DNA of 64,000 nucleotides from Melieria omissa (Eukaryota > Arthropoda > Insecta > Diptera > Ulidiidae). The stretch lies in contig OZ020267.1 of the NCBI GenBank assembly GCA_963971225.1, forward strand, positions 149,819,927 to 149,883,926, written 5' to 3'. Position 1 is the first letter of the stretch; the number at the start of each line of letters is the position of its first letter. A program made the translations under genes and the position numbers. Positions 1-10,500 of the stretch are shown one piece after another. The notes beneath the pieces are model-generated. The model did no database searches, had not been told where the DNA came from, and saw only the letters and a list, made by a program, of their open reading frames with translations.

Positions 1-750
1 GGCTACTTCGCTGGTCGTCGCCACTCTTTTGGACGAGGTCGGCCGGTCAGATGGAGTAGCTGTGGTGTGAGTGCGAGGACGTTTGGCCGCGGGTCTTTCT
101 CCCTCCGTGGACCTCTGTCTCTTCGCCTCCGTTCCCTTCATAGCCGTCGCTACGTTTTCTTCTATTTTGTTCACGAAGGTGGGATGCGTGGTCGCAAACC
201 GTTCGTTTTGCGAGAAGTGCTCCCTGCCTTTCGTGACCGTCTCAGTTGCCCATCGTAGGTCCTCTCGCTCCGTGGGCGAAAGAGTGTCCTTATTCTCCAG
301 GCGCAACTTGATGCGTATTGCCGCTTTGTACTGGGCGAGCGCTTTCAGGCCCTCCTTATTGGGCTTCTTCCTTTGCTCGCTCCTACTAGTGGATGCGATG
401 CTCGGGTCGAGAGCCTTCGGGGACTTCAGCAGCTCCTCCTCAGCTATCGTATTTGTGGTTGCCACGCTGCATACGCTGTCGAGGTCTGAGTCTGTGTCGA
501 CTGCAGTACCCCTAGTGACTAACCTAGCCTTCGTAAAATTTGCAGTCGCATGACGACTGCTAGAGCCTGCAACCACTCTAGCAGAGGTGTGACCGCTGGC
601 GACACGCAGAGGGGAATCAAATTCCCCACCGTGCCCGCCGGTGGTAGCAGTCACTTCTTCCACCGACGTTTGGGTCAATATCCTGACCCGCTCTTTCCCC
701 TTCTTCGACTCCAGACTGGTTTTTATTTCAGGGACTCCTCCCTTAGCGTT
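1..750 (-). CDS. Partial ORF1/gag-like protein of a non-LTR retroelement
   Basis: On the - strand the frame is open for 250 codons, from just after a TAA at 751-753 to the window edge. The product is hydrophilic. It has an acidic/serine-rich first part, then a helical segment with many Lys, Glu and Arg (including KALAQYKAAIRIKLRLENK and LSPTEREDLRWATETV), then a basic tail with an AAKRPR nuclear-signal-like patch. No in-frame ATG occurs in the first 200 codons, so the start is unresolved: it may lie upstream through a frameshift, be non-AUG, or the copy may be damaged. The composition resembles ORF1 proteins of jockey-like elements in flies. I see no CCHC knuckle, but these usually lie near the C-terminus, which is outside the window. 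An ordinary host gene cannot be excluded. Confidence 0.45.
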
Positions 751-782
751 TTATGCCTACCCGCCAGGCACCACTTAGCGTG

Positions 783-864
783 ACTGAGGTAGGACTCCAC
801 AAGCCACCCCTCGGGCGGCATGTAAGCTGGACCTCAGGCATGACTTGTGGAGCCCCACCTCACT
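783..864. repeat. Imperfect inverted repeat in the retroelement leader
   Basis: Bases 783-803 and 844-864 are reverse complements over 21 positions with about three mismatches, separated by a 40-base loop. Transcribed on the - strand they would fold into a long stem just upstream of the open frame at 750-1. It is either a structured 5' UTR or a local inverted duplication. Confidence 0.5.
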
Positions 865-980
865 CTTAGCTAGACATCGCCGTGCCTTGCCAGTTTACCT
901 GTGCATAGACACGGCGGTGCCCATTGCCCGGTCGGCACCCGCGAGGAGGGTTAAACTAAGTGGATTTTTGCCGACCCAGG

Positions 981-2570
981 TTAAATTAATAATGATTAAA
1001 ATAATAATGAATAAACAAGTAATCTCAGCGGTCTTAATCACTAGTCACTAATCATTAACTGATTAACTTGGCTCAGTGTTGTTAGTTCTACGTAAAAAAA
1101 ATAATGGAAAATAATGACATAGATTTCTTAAACAATTTTTATAACTTAATTAAAAAAATAAAAAAAGATTCAATTTATTAAGTTGATTAATTTCAATTAA
1201 ACGAAATTAATCATTATTAATTACTTTCAATCTAATAAAATTAATCATGATTAAAATAATTATGCTTAAAAAAGTAATCCCAATCATGACTAATGATGTT
1301 AATCATTAATTAATAATCACTGATTAACTTGGCCAAAAATTAATTCATAAAAGAAATAATGAAAAACAATTACATAGATTTCTTAAGACTTTTATTTTTT
1401 TATTACTTACTTAATTACTTGAAACAAAAACATTCAATTAATTAATTTAATTAATTTCAATCAAAATAAATTAATCATGATCAAAAATATTATGATCAAA
1501 AATACAATCCCAATCATGACTAACAACGTTAATCATTAATCATTAATCTTGAATTGATTAATTGATTGATTCGATTAATTTCAATCAAAATAAATTAATC
1601 ATAATTTAAATATATTATGATCAAAAATGTAATCCCAATCATGACCAATAACGTTAATCATTAATCACTAAACATTAATTGATTTACTTGGTTAACCCGA
1701 ATTATCCGGAATTATTTTTTTCTGGTTTTGTTTTCGAAAACATGTTTTGATCGATTTAATATGTATGCATAGTAAAAACAAATTTTTGAGTGTTTGTTTG
1801 GTGTAACCATATGGTCACGCTAGGCGCTAACGGGTTAAAAACTAATATCTCTATCATTATTGTTAATTCTAAGAAATACTGGAAGATAATGGCATAGATT
1901 CTTTTAATCATTTTTATTTAATTTAAAAACTCACAAAAATAATTTCAATAAATTAATTTGACTAATTTTAATCAGATTAAATTAACCATAACTAAAATAA
2001 TCTTACTTAAAAAATTTTCAATTAATGTAATTCAAAATAAATTATTTAAAATAAATAATTTTATGTAATTAATTAAAATTAATTTCAATTAATTTAACTA
2101 AAATTAATTATTTTAATTAAAATTAAAATTTTAAATTTAATTTAATTAAAATAAATTAAAATAAATAATTTTAATTAATTAATTAAAATTCATTTTTATT
2201 AAAATAATTAATTTTAGTTAATATAAATTTATTTTAATTAATTAAATTTAGATTAATAATGCCAGATTTAAATTAATTAAAAGAAATAATTTTAATTAAT
2301 TAGTTTAAATTCATTTTAATTAAAATAATTAATTTTAGTTAATTTAAATTTACTTTAATTAATTAAATTCAAATTAATAAATTTACTTTAATTAATTAAA
2401 TTTAAATTAATAATGCCAAATGTCTTAAAACATTTTATTAATTATTTAAAAATTCGACAAATAATTACTAATATTTTTAATACAATTTCTTGATTATGAT
2501 TTTTAGTCGTTAATAAAATTAACTTTGGGCCAACACTGCTTGGCTTATAATTTCAAATGATTTGAAATGA
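981..2570. repeat. AT-rich degenerate tandem repeat field
   Basis: A very AT-rich stretch built from drifting copies of a unit containing ATTAATCATGATTAAAATAA, followed by CCCAATCATGACTAA, TTAATCATTAAT and GATTAACTTGG. Recognisable copies begin near 985, 1243, 1473 and 1597. The part from about 2030 to 2420 is simpler AATTAATTTAAATT sequence with an internal duplication (2215-2330 and 2335-2420). No gene is seen. Confidence 0.7.
1696..1834. mobile_element. Short TTAA-flanked MITE (copy A)
   Basis: TTAA at 1692-1695 and at 1835-1838 flanks a 139-bp segment starting CCCG and ending CGGG. Read inward from the right end, 16 bases are followed by a near-perfect palindrome with CCATATGG at its centre (about 1807-1818). 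The same layout recurs at 47640-47722 and 57325-58349. The TTAA duplication and CCC start are typical of piggyBac-type elements; the assignment is an inference. Confidence 0.45.
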
Positions 2571-4555
2571 TCTATGTTCAGGGCGCAGTATTTTTATACA
2601 AAACAACTACAACAAACATTTACAACTTGCATTAACTCTCAACTCAACAGTGAGCCACCTTTCAGTGTTCTCCTTGTACCGAAAAATATTTGGTAGAGAA
2701 ACAGATGTGACTTTCCATGTAACCCAAATGTGCACAAAATATGTTTACCAAAATGTGTGTCTTAACTAAGTAAATACAAAAACAAAACACAAACTACAAT
2801 CAAAACACACACACACATACACAGTTTCTTCCCCTAATGCATGCAAAGTCAACCGCATACATTGTAAATGTTTTCCCAGTTATTTAGCATAATTGAAAGC
2901 GGTACTCATTTAGCCGCTGTAAGGACACCATGTGACTGTGTCTCTGCAACATAACCTCAATTTTCTGCCAACCATAAAAAGCTATGTATTTATGTGCTCT
3001 AATGCCGAGCAACCACAATTTTACTATAAATTCTTTTGGCTAAAATATGCAACCGGATTATTTTCCATTCACGTATGCAAACATTTACAACAACTACAAT
3101 AAATCTTTTGAAAAACTACACAAACACAACACACACACAGAGTCGTTTGGTGCAAAACTTGTGTAGCAAAAGCCTGTGTCTACACTGCCAGCAACGCATG
3201 CTTACATTACCACGAAAGTGCACGAGTAGGTGTGTGTGTGTGTGTGTGATTTTGCACCAACACATATGGGAATCTTCTGTGCGGCATCTAATCCTCATAA
3301 AGTACGCGCCACAACCGCACTAAACCCGAGCAACCGCAACTTTTGGGCGCGCAGTGTGAAGCGGAAAAAGTCTGCCTGCAGGTTTTTAAATAAAATTTAC
3401 TACAACTCGCTACAGCAAAAGTGAATTTGGCGCACGCACACCAACGCAACTATACGCATTTTGTATTTCGCATTGCGCAACAACAAGAAGAAAGGGTGAG
3501 CGAAAAGTGCGTTTCATGTTGCTGCTGCCGCATAACTTTTAAAACGAATTGCAGCTAAATGCTGCGGTTTTCAACATTTTCCTATATACACATTTTTATT
3601 TATTTATTTTCTTTTACAACAACACGCATTAAGTGAAGGCAGGCATAAAGTAAACTCGCGTCTGAGTGTATGAAAGGTGCTAAATAAATTTAAGCGCCGC
3701 GTAAAGAACTCCACGCGCGTTGAATTAGCAGAGCTGACCCTGTGCACTTCAGTCGCCGCAGAAAAAGCCCACTTATTTTCTTTCAATGACGCCCAACAAT
3801 GCTAATGGCGGCCATGAATAAACAAAACACAAGTTTGATGGGCAGACAAGCCGCATCGATGGCTGAAGCACGCAAACACGACGAACGTGCACTGTGAGCG
3901 CACTTCCAGCTTCCCCTTTTCTCACTCTGTGTGTGAGTGTGTTTCTGTATGTGTGTCTATGCTTCTGTTTGTATGAGTTACCATTTAGTGCGCAAATTAT
4001 ATGAGGTGAAAAAATCTGATTGATGAATGAGTAACGGACATTTATGAGTTTTTCGAAGTGAGTTTTGTTGTATTTTTTGCTGTTTGGATTTAATTGAAAT
4101 CGCCGCTACGTGTGTGCAGCAAGCCGCAAATAATTGCAAAGTTCTGTGCCGCACGTAAAACTTATTTTACGCCGTGTCTGCCTACTGTGGCAGCTGTTGA
4201 CGAACGGCCGCCATTAGTGGCCGCTATTAACATTTTAGAATGCGCCGAAGCGCTGAAATCTGCAAAGAAATTAATCTTTTGCATTTCGCGTTGGGTGGCT
4301 GCGAGGCGCCATAAATCACGTCTCCACGTGCTGAGCTTCTAGATTGAGTGTAAATGTGTCGGTGTGTGTTTTTTTGTGCCAGTGTGAGTGTCATTAAAGG
4401 AAGCAAACTTTTCTGGAGCATTTGGGTTGATTTTCATGAGCGTCCCACAAAAAGTTCCTGAGCAGCCAATACGCCAATACGCGCAAGAGTTGGGGAAGTG
4501 TTAACGTTTTAAATTCAAATTACTTAAATATTTAAATGAAAAATTTTTTAAGTTG
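2571..4555. other. Non-coding sequence with CA/GT microsatellites
   Basis: No exon or RNA gene is recognised. The stretch holds short CA/GT runs (about 2805-2820, 3121-3140, 3231-3248, 3930-3955) and many stop codons in all frames. Open frames here are short and low-complexity. It is probably intergenic or intronic. Confidence 0.6.
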
Positions 4556-4559
4556 GTTC

Positions 4560-4875
4560 AAGGTCTACAAGGTCTGGTTGCATCTGTGTGAGAGACACTA
4601 AGGCCTCTGTTTGAAATGTTCTTGCAACGCTGTTTCTTCAACTTGAACGTTTCAAACGGATGGGAGAATGGGGAGTGGAGGGGACCAACAGATTTTGAGA
4701 ATTTTCTTTCACACTTGGAGGTTTTGCCATTGCCTGTAATTTGTAATTCTTATCAGCTTCATGTGGATGGCAATAGAAATAAATGAGTGTTTCACCAGCC
4801 CGAGCTAGGAATCGAACCTGGGGCCTCTAGTATAAGAATTCGGCTATCCGATTAAGAAATTGACTATCGAGGATT
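4560..4875 (-). mobile_element. tRNA-derived SINE-like element
   Basis: On the - strand, 4862-4795 reads like a tRNA gene head. It has a box A-like TAGCCGAATTC, and about 30 bases further a consensus box B, GGTTCGATTCC (near 4810-4820). About 230 bases of non-tRNA body follow toward lower coordinates. The arms do not fold into a clean cloverleaf with an acceptor stem, so it is not a functional tRNA gene. No clear tail or target-site duplication was found, so the left edge is approximate. Confidence 0.45.
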
Positions 4876-5330
4876 GAAGCCGGCGGGAATAATTTTTTTT
4901 TAGAAAAATATAATGCACAATCAGAGAAGAAACTTGACTTCATATCTTAATTTGTTAAAAACCAAGGTTCTTGGGTCCAAGTATTTTTTAATTAATTTAA
5001 TGAGTTTAATTTTAATTAATTTAATTTTTTAATTCAAATCTATGAGCCAATTGTGAAAGTTTTCTCTTTAGACGAACCAAAGTTGTATGTTTTTTATTGT
5101 TGAGCACAATTCAGAGAAACGAACTAAACATTTTTCGTTTGCTCCGTGTAAGTGTGCATTCTTCAGATGAAGTCTAAAGTTTGAACCTACTTTATGGCAT
5201 TGATTGCTGCGTGTCAGCTTATGTTTCCCTGAGTCCAGGCACCCAGCAACCGATCATGTTGGCTATCTCTCTCATAAAAAATTAAAAAAAAAAATCCATT
5301 TGCTCAGTTAGGCAATTTATATTTTTTTTT
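4876..5330. other. AT-rich non-coding DNA
   Basis: No gene is seen. Bases about 5085-5135 resemble the unit of the tandem array at 43.7-44.5 kb (shared core GAGCACAATTCAGAGAAACG with slight variation). Bases 5274-5330 are the left part of a unit whose uninterrupted relative lies at 7731-7840. Confidence 0.5.
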
Positions 5331-5339
5331 GGATTACCA

Positions 5340-6765
5340 AAGGAAAAGGAAAGCCTTGAACGCCTTATACACTTGCAGGAAAATGCTCGGTAAGACTTGG
5401 GGCTTATCGCCCGTCTCACACATTGGATTTACACTGCAGTGATTAGACCCATTATGCTCTACGGGATCATAGTATGGTGGACTGCGGTGGATAAGAAGAC
5501 CTATGCCAAAAGACTCGAGACTGTACAGAGAGCCGCTGGGTTGTGTATAACAGGCGCAATGCGCACCACTCCGACAGCGGCACTGGACAAAATCTTGGGA
5601 TTTTATCCAATTGGTCTGAATGCGAAAAGCGTCGCTAAAAAGGCGGCGCTTAGACTTAAGGTAACTGGACAGCTCACGCTACGACATTACGGCCACAGCA
5701 GGTTACACGCAGGGGTGAGCGAAAGCTCAGACTACGCCGTACCTCAAGCCAATTTCAACTTCAAACCCCACGTGATCCTAGAACCGGATGGGTGGCGACA
5801 GGGGCTCGAGCCCGGCCGTCAATCCTATAACCTGTTCACGGATGGATCCAAGATGACAGAGGGAGTGGGATCTGCAGTTTTCTGTCCGGAACTTGACCTT
5901 CAACAGTCTTTCCGGCTCCCGGACTACTGCAGCATCTTCCAAGCAGAGGTACACGCTGCCACAAGAGCGGCGCAACTAGCAATGGATCGCACCCCTCCAG
6001 ACTCTCGAATAAACATCTATATCGACAGCCAAGCAGCCATAAAAGCAGCAGCTGGGGTATTGTCAAACTCGATATGCGTACGGAACTGCAAAACCAAATT
6101 GGACAAACTCTGTCGCAACAGAGTGGTCACTATCTATTGGGTACCGGGTCACAAAGGAGTTGAGGGAAACGAGAAGGCTGATGCGCTCGCCAAAGCCGGG
6201 GCACGACTGCCTACGGTTAGCGAGCCAGACATCCATCCACCCCTCTCCACGCTCAAGACGGAAATAGAAGAGAATATGATTCGTGAAGCGGCGTCCATGT
6301 GGGAGAGATCTACATCTCACAGGACAGCAAAAATCATGCTTCGCGAACATAATATCAACAACACAGAGTTTGTACTATCACTCCGAAGAGATGATTGCAA
6401 ACTATTGACCGGGATACTCACGGGACACTGTCTCACACCGTCCCACGCTGCCAAACTTGGCTTGGTACCAAGTGATGCATGCACAAGATGTGGTGAAGAC
6501 AGTGCCAAGGGTACCCTGGAGCATTTGCTGTGCCACTGCCCTGCTCTCTACAGATCACGGGTCAGCTGCCTCGGATCCGCGTCGTTCCCTTCCTTGGAAA
6601 GAGTCGCGGAACAAAAAAGCAGCGACTTACTTAGATTTGCCAAAACGTTTTTGAAAAACTACATACAGGTCTGAAGCTCCAGAACCTTTCTGGCATCACT
6701 ATGGACCAACATGGTCTATGTGAGACCCCCCCGTGGGTCAGCCAGCCTAACCTAACCTAACCTTG
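5340..6765 (+). mobile_element. 5'-truncated non-LTR retrotransposon (LINE) with RNase H
   Basis: A GC-richer segment coding for the end of a reverse transcriptase, an RNase H domain and a Cys-rich C-terminus, and ending in CCTAACCTAACCTAACC. It is flanked by GGATTACCA at 5331-5339 and again at 6766-6774, a 9-bp target-site duplication. The flanks join to match an uninterrupted related sequence at 7731-7840, which acts as an empty-site reference. The TAACC-type tail and the RNase H domain point to an R1/LOA/I-like clade. The clade is an inference; the element type is firm. Confidence 0.85.
5342..6674 (+). pseudogene. LINE ORF2 fragment: RT thumb, RNase H, Cys-rich tail
   Basis: From 5397 the frame is open for 425 codons to a TGA. 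Numbered from there, residues 1-60 (including THWIYTAVIRPIMLYG) are the RT thumb region and residues about 140-270 are RNase H. All four catalytic acids are visible: D149 in LFTDGS, E184 in FQAEVHA, D210 in IYIDSQ and D262 in NEKADALA, plus H252 in WVPGHKG. A Cys/His cluster (CTRCGEDS, then LEHLLCHCP) follows near residue 360. The upstream peptide ALNALYTCRKMLGKTWGLSP (5353-5412) belongs to the same RT region but lies in another frame, so a one-base deletion occurred around 5408-5413. Truncation and frameshift make this copy non-autonomous. Confidence 0.85.
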
Positions 6766-6831
6766 GGATTACCACTAATCAAAAATTATATTTAAAGAAT
6801 TTTCAGTCAAATGATGAACGATTTGAACGAC

Positions 6832-7724
6832 AGTCAAATATGTGGAACTGTTAGACAATGAAACAGAAAGGCAAATAGTTGGAACTGTTAGGGAGATAGA
6901 TAGACAATCAAATAGTTGGAACCGTTAAGCAATAAAACATATATACAGTCAAGTAGTTGGAACTGTTAAGCAATGAGACACATAGTTGAAACTGATAAGC
7001 AATGAAACGGATAGACAGTCGGATAGTTGGAACTGTTAGGCAATGAAACAGATAGACAGTCAAATAGTTGGAACTGTTTGGCAATTAAACAGATAGACAG
7101 TCAAATAGTTGGAACTGTTAGGCAATGAAACAGATAAACAGTCAAATTGCTGGAACTGTTAGGAAACGAGACAAATAGAAAGTCAAATAGTTGGAACTGT
7201 TAAGCAATGACACAAATAGGCAGTCAAATAGTGTGAAGGAATGAGACAGATAGACAGTCTGATAGTTGAAACTGTTAGGCAATGAAACAGATAGACAGTC
7301 AAATAGTTGGAACTGTTTGGCAATTAAACAGATAGACAGTCAAATAGTTGGAACTGTTAGGCAATGAAACATATAAACAGTCAAATTGCCGAAACTGTTA
7401 GAAAACGAGACAAATAGACAGTCAAATAGTTAGAACTGTTATGTAATGACACAAATAAGCAGTCAAATAGTGAGAAGGAATGAGACAGGCTGATAGTTGA
7501 AACTGTTAGGCAATGAGACAGATAGACAGGGAACTGTTAGGCAACGAAACAGATAGACAGTCGAATAGTTGGAACTGTTATGCAATGAGACAGATATATA
7601 GTCAAATAGTTAGAAGGAATGAGACAGATATAAAGTCTGATAGTTTAAATTGTTAGGCAATGAAGCAGATAGACAGTCAAATAGTTGGAACTGTTAAGCA
7701 ACGAAACAGATAGACAGTGAAATA
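6832..7724. repeat. 41-bp minisatellite, array 1
   Basis: About twenty imperfect copies of a 41-bp unit that includes CAGATAGACAGTCAAATAG, TTGGAACTGTTAGG and CAATGAAA. Copies vary by substitution and by loss of partial units. The array is bounded on the left by 5274-5339 plus 6766-6831 and on the right by 7731-7840, two related copies of one 110-bp sequence. Array 2 at 9093-10500 uses the same unit. Confidence 0.9.
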
Positions 7725-7730
7725 CTCAAC

Positions 7731-7840
7731 ATAAAAAATAAAAAAACCCATTTCCTCAGTTGAACAATTTCTATATTTTGTTTGGCATTACTACTAATCA
7801 ACAATAATATTTAAAGAATTTCCAGTCAAATGATGAACGA
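7731..7840. repeat. Direct-repeat partner and empty-site paralogue of the LINE target
   Basis: This 110-bp sequence matches 5274-5339 joined to 6766-6831, with scattered substitutions. It shows what the target looked like before the LINE inserted. It also means the minisatellite array at 6832-7724 lies between two direct repeats. Confidence 0.75.
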
Positions 7841-9092
7841 TTTTCAGTAAATATATACTCTCAGCATTAACATTATCTTTAATTAAATATAATAAAATTT
7901 AATTTATATTATCTTTGCTCTCAATTTAAACCTTGTTCTCATATAAAATAATAAAAACAAAAAACAAAATACCTTAAAAACTCCCTTAATACGTTTAAAG
8001 TTTCAAGTTTAAAATCACGAACTTTTCATTTCAAGTCATTTCTTATCAAAACACGCACCGGATTGGACCCGTGCGTGACATTTAGTTTGGCCTGAAATTG
8101 CGCTGCAAGGTCTTTACACCCTCATAAACTGCACATAAAATGATCTTTTGGCGCTGCTAAGCGCTCAATCTGTTTCTCACACACTCGCCGCATAATTGAC
8201 CCATCAATCTCCAGGCAGCCGACACAACACGCCGTTGACCCGCAGTTCTCGCATAATTCATTGCACCGAACAAAAGGGCCTACGACATTAAGAATCCCAT
8301 TGCCCAAAGCAAAATTTGCAAAATTGCTCAATTTCAGTGCATGCGACGAGTAAATCCTAATTGAAATTCTGTGCACAGAGCAAATATTTATCACAACACA
8401 GACACACACACACACGCACGCAAACAATAGCACGCACACACACGCACAGCAGGACCGCAAATTAATCATGCAGCATAGAGCAACTTTTTCACATACATAT
8501 GCAGAAAAAAACACAATTATTTGAGACGCGTTGACAATTCTAATTTTTTACTGCTGGTCCTTGAATCACTCGGCTGACATATTCAGCAACCAGAGAAAAT
8601 AGAAAAACAAATTATACATTGGCAAGAAAAAAGGCTATAAAATATGGTTGCAATATTCAACAGTCGGGCGCCGCACATTTTGCTGCCTTAATGTTGTCTT
8701 TACTGTCGTTTAAGCGTGCCGAGTGCACCCTCTGGCGGTGTTGTATGTGTATGTGTGCAGCCACTTGCGTGCGTCATTGGTTGTGTTGGTGTCTGCCCGA
8801 GTTCGTGTATAATATTTCATAATGTCTGCTGTTGAGTGGGTCGTGGTGCGTCTTGCTGCCGGCAGCCTAAAGGCTTTGGCGTTTACGAGCGCCAACATAT
8901 GGCGGCCAGAGTTCACTAAAGAGCAAAAACAGTTGGACTTGAAGTGTTGTATGTATGTGTATATAGTTTCATGTGTATATATTTCAAATTTCCCTTCAAT
9001 GACGTCTTGTCGTATTGCATTGCTATCGCTTTTCGACGCGTTTGCTGGCTGTCATTTGAAATGCGATATGTGAGGGCATTTCCGCTTTACTT
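7841..9092. other. Non-coding spacer between two minisatellite arrays
   Basis: No exon or RNA gene is recognised. There is a CA run near 8401-8445. Open frames here (for example 8822-9073) lack recognisable domains. Confidence 0.5.
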
Positions 9093-10500
9093 GCCAGGAG
9101 CAACAATTAACTGTTAAGGAATGAGAGAGATGGACAGTTTGATAGTTGGAACTGTTAAGCAATGAGGCAGATAGACAGTAAACCAGTTGGACCTCTAAAG
9201 AAATGACACATAAACAGTGAAGTAGTTGGAACTATTCGGCAATGAAATAGATAGACAGTCAAATAGTTGAAACTGTTAGGCAATGAAACAAATAGACAGT
9301 AGTTTCGGTGGAACTGTTAGGCAATGAAACATATAGACAGTGAAATAGTTAGAACTGTTAAAGAATAAGACAGATAGACAGTCTGATGGTTGAAACTGTT
9401 AGGCAATGAAACAGATACACAGTCTGATAGTTGGAACGGTTAGGCAACAAGACAGATAGACAGTCTGATAGTTGGAACTGTTAAGCAATGAGACAGATAG
9501 TTGAAACTGATAAGCAATGAAACAGATAAACAGTCAAATAGTTTGAACTGTCTGATAGTTGAAACTTTTCAAAATGAGACAGATAGACAGTCGAATAGTT
9601 GGAACTGTTAAGCAATGAGACAAATAGACAGTCAAATAGTTGGAACTGTTAGGCAATGAGACAGACAGACAGTCAAATAGTTGGAACTGTTAAGTAATAA
9701 AACAGATATACAGTCAAATAGTTGGAACTGTTAAGGAAAGAAACAGATAGACATTCAACAAGTTGGAACTGTTAAGCAATGAGACAGGTAGACAGTCAAA
9801 TAGTTGGAACTGTTAGGTAATGAGACAGACAGTCAAATAGTTGGAAAGAATGACACAGATAGATATTAGAATAGTTGGAACTGTTAAGGACTGAAACAGT
9901 CAGTCAAATAGTTGGAACTTTTAGGCAATGAAAATATAGACAGTCAAATAGTTGGGAAGAATGACACAGACAGATAGTCGAATAGTTGGAAATGTTAACG
10001 AATGAGACAGATAGCCAGTCAAATAGTTGGAACTGTTAAGGAATGAAACAGACAGTCAAATAGTTGGAACTCTTAAGCAATGAGACAGTCAAATAGTTAG
10101 AACTTTTAAACAATGAGACAAATAGAGTTGGAACTGTTAAGCAATGAGACAGATAGGCAGTTAAATTGTTTGAACTGTTAAGCAATGAGACAGACAGACA
10201 GTCAAATAGTTGGAACTGTTAAGCAATGAGACAGATAGGCAGTCTGATAGTTGAAACTGTTAGGCAATGAAACATATAGACAGTCAAATATTTGAAACTA
10301 TTAAGCAATGAAACAGATAGACAGTTAAATAGTTGGAGCTGTTGGGCAATGAGACAGATAGACAGTCAAATAGTTGAAACTGTTAGGCAATGAGACAGAT
10401 AGACAGTCAAATTGTCGGAAAGAATGAGACAGATAGAAGACAGTCAAATAGTCTGAACTGTTAGGCAATGAGACAGATAGACAGTCTGATAGTTAAAACT
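9093..10500. repeat. 41-bp minisatellite, array 2
   Basis: More than thirty imperfect copies of the same 41-bp unit as at 6832-7724, with the same order of GTTGGAACTGTTA, GGCAATGA(A/G)ACAGATA and GACAGTC blocks. Several copies are shortened to about 25-30 bp. The orientation is the same as in array 1, with 1.37 kb of unrelated DNA between the arrays. Confidence 0.9.

Larger units (their letters stand above)
1..980 (-). mobile_element. 5' end of a LINE-like retroelement, running off the window
   Basis: A GC-rich block that ends abruptly against AT-rich repeats near 980 and carries a long open frame on the - strand. Read on that strand it starts near 980 with about 230 bases of structured, GC-rich leader and then enters the open frame, which leaves the window at base 1. 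This order (GC-rich leader, then a basic low-complexity ORF) fits the 5' end of a dipteran non-LTR retrotransposon. No reverse transcriptase is visible because the element is cut by the window edge, so the class is an inference. Confidence 0.5.

Noticed and set aside
4795..4862. A functional tRNA gene
   Set aside because: Box A and box B are present but acceptor and anticodon stems do not form, and a long non-tRNA body follows; a SINE fits better.
6743..6762. Telomeric repeat from CCTAACCTAACC
   Set aside because: Only three units are present, at the 3' end of a LINE with a target duplication; it is the retroelement tail.
6800..10500. CRISPR array, because of regular short repeats
   Set aside because: The units are contiguous with no unique spacers, and the DNA is eukaryotic; this is a minisatellite.
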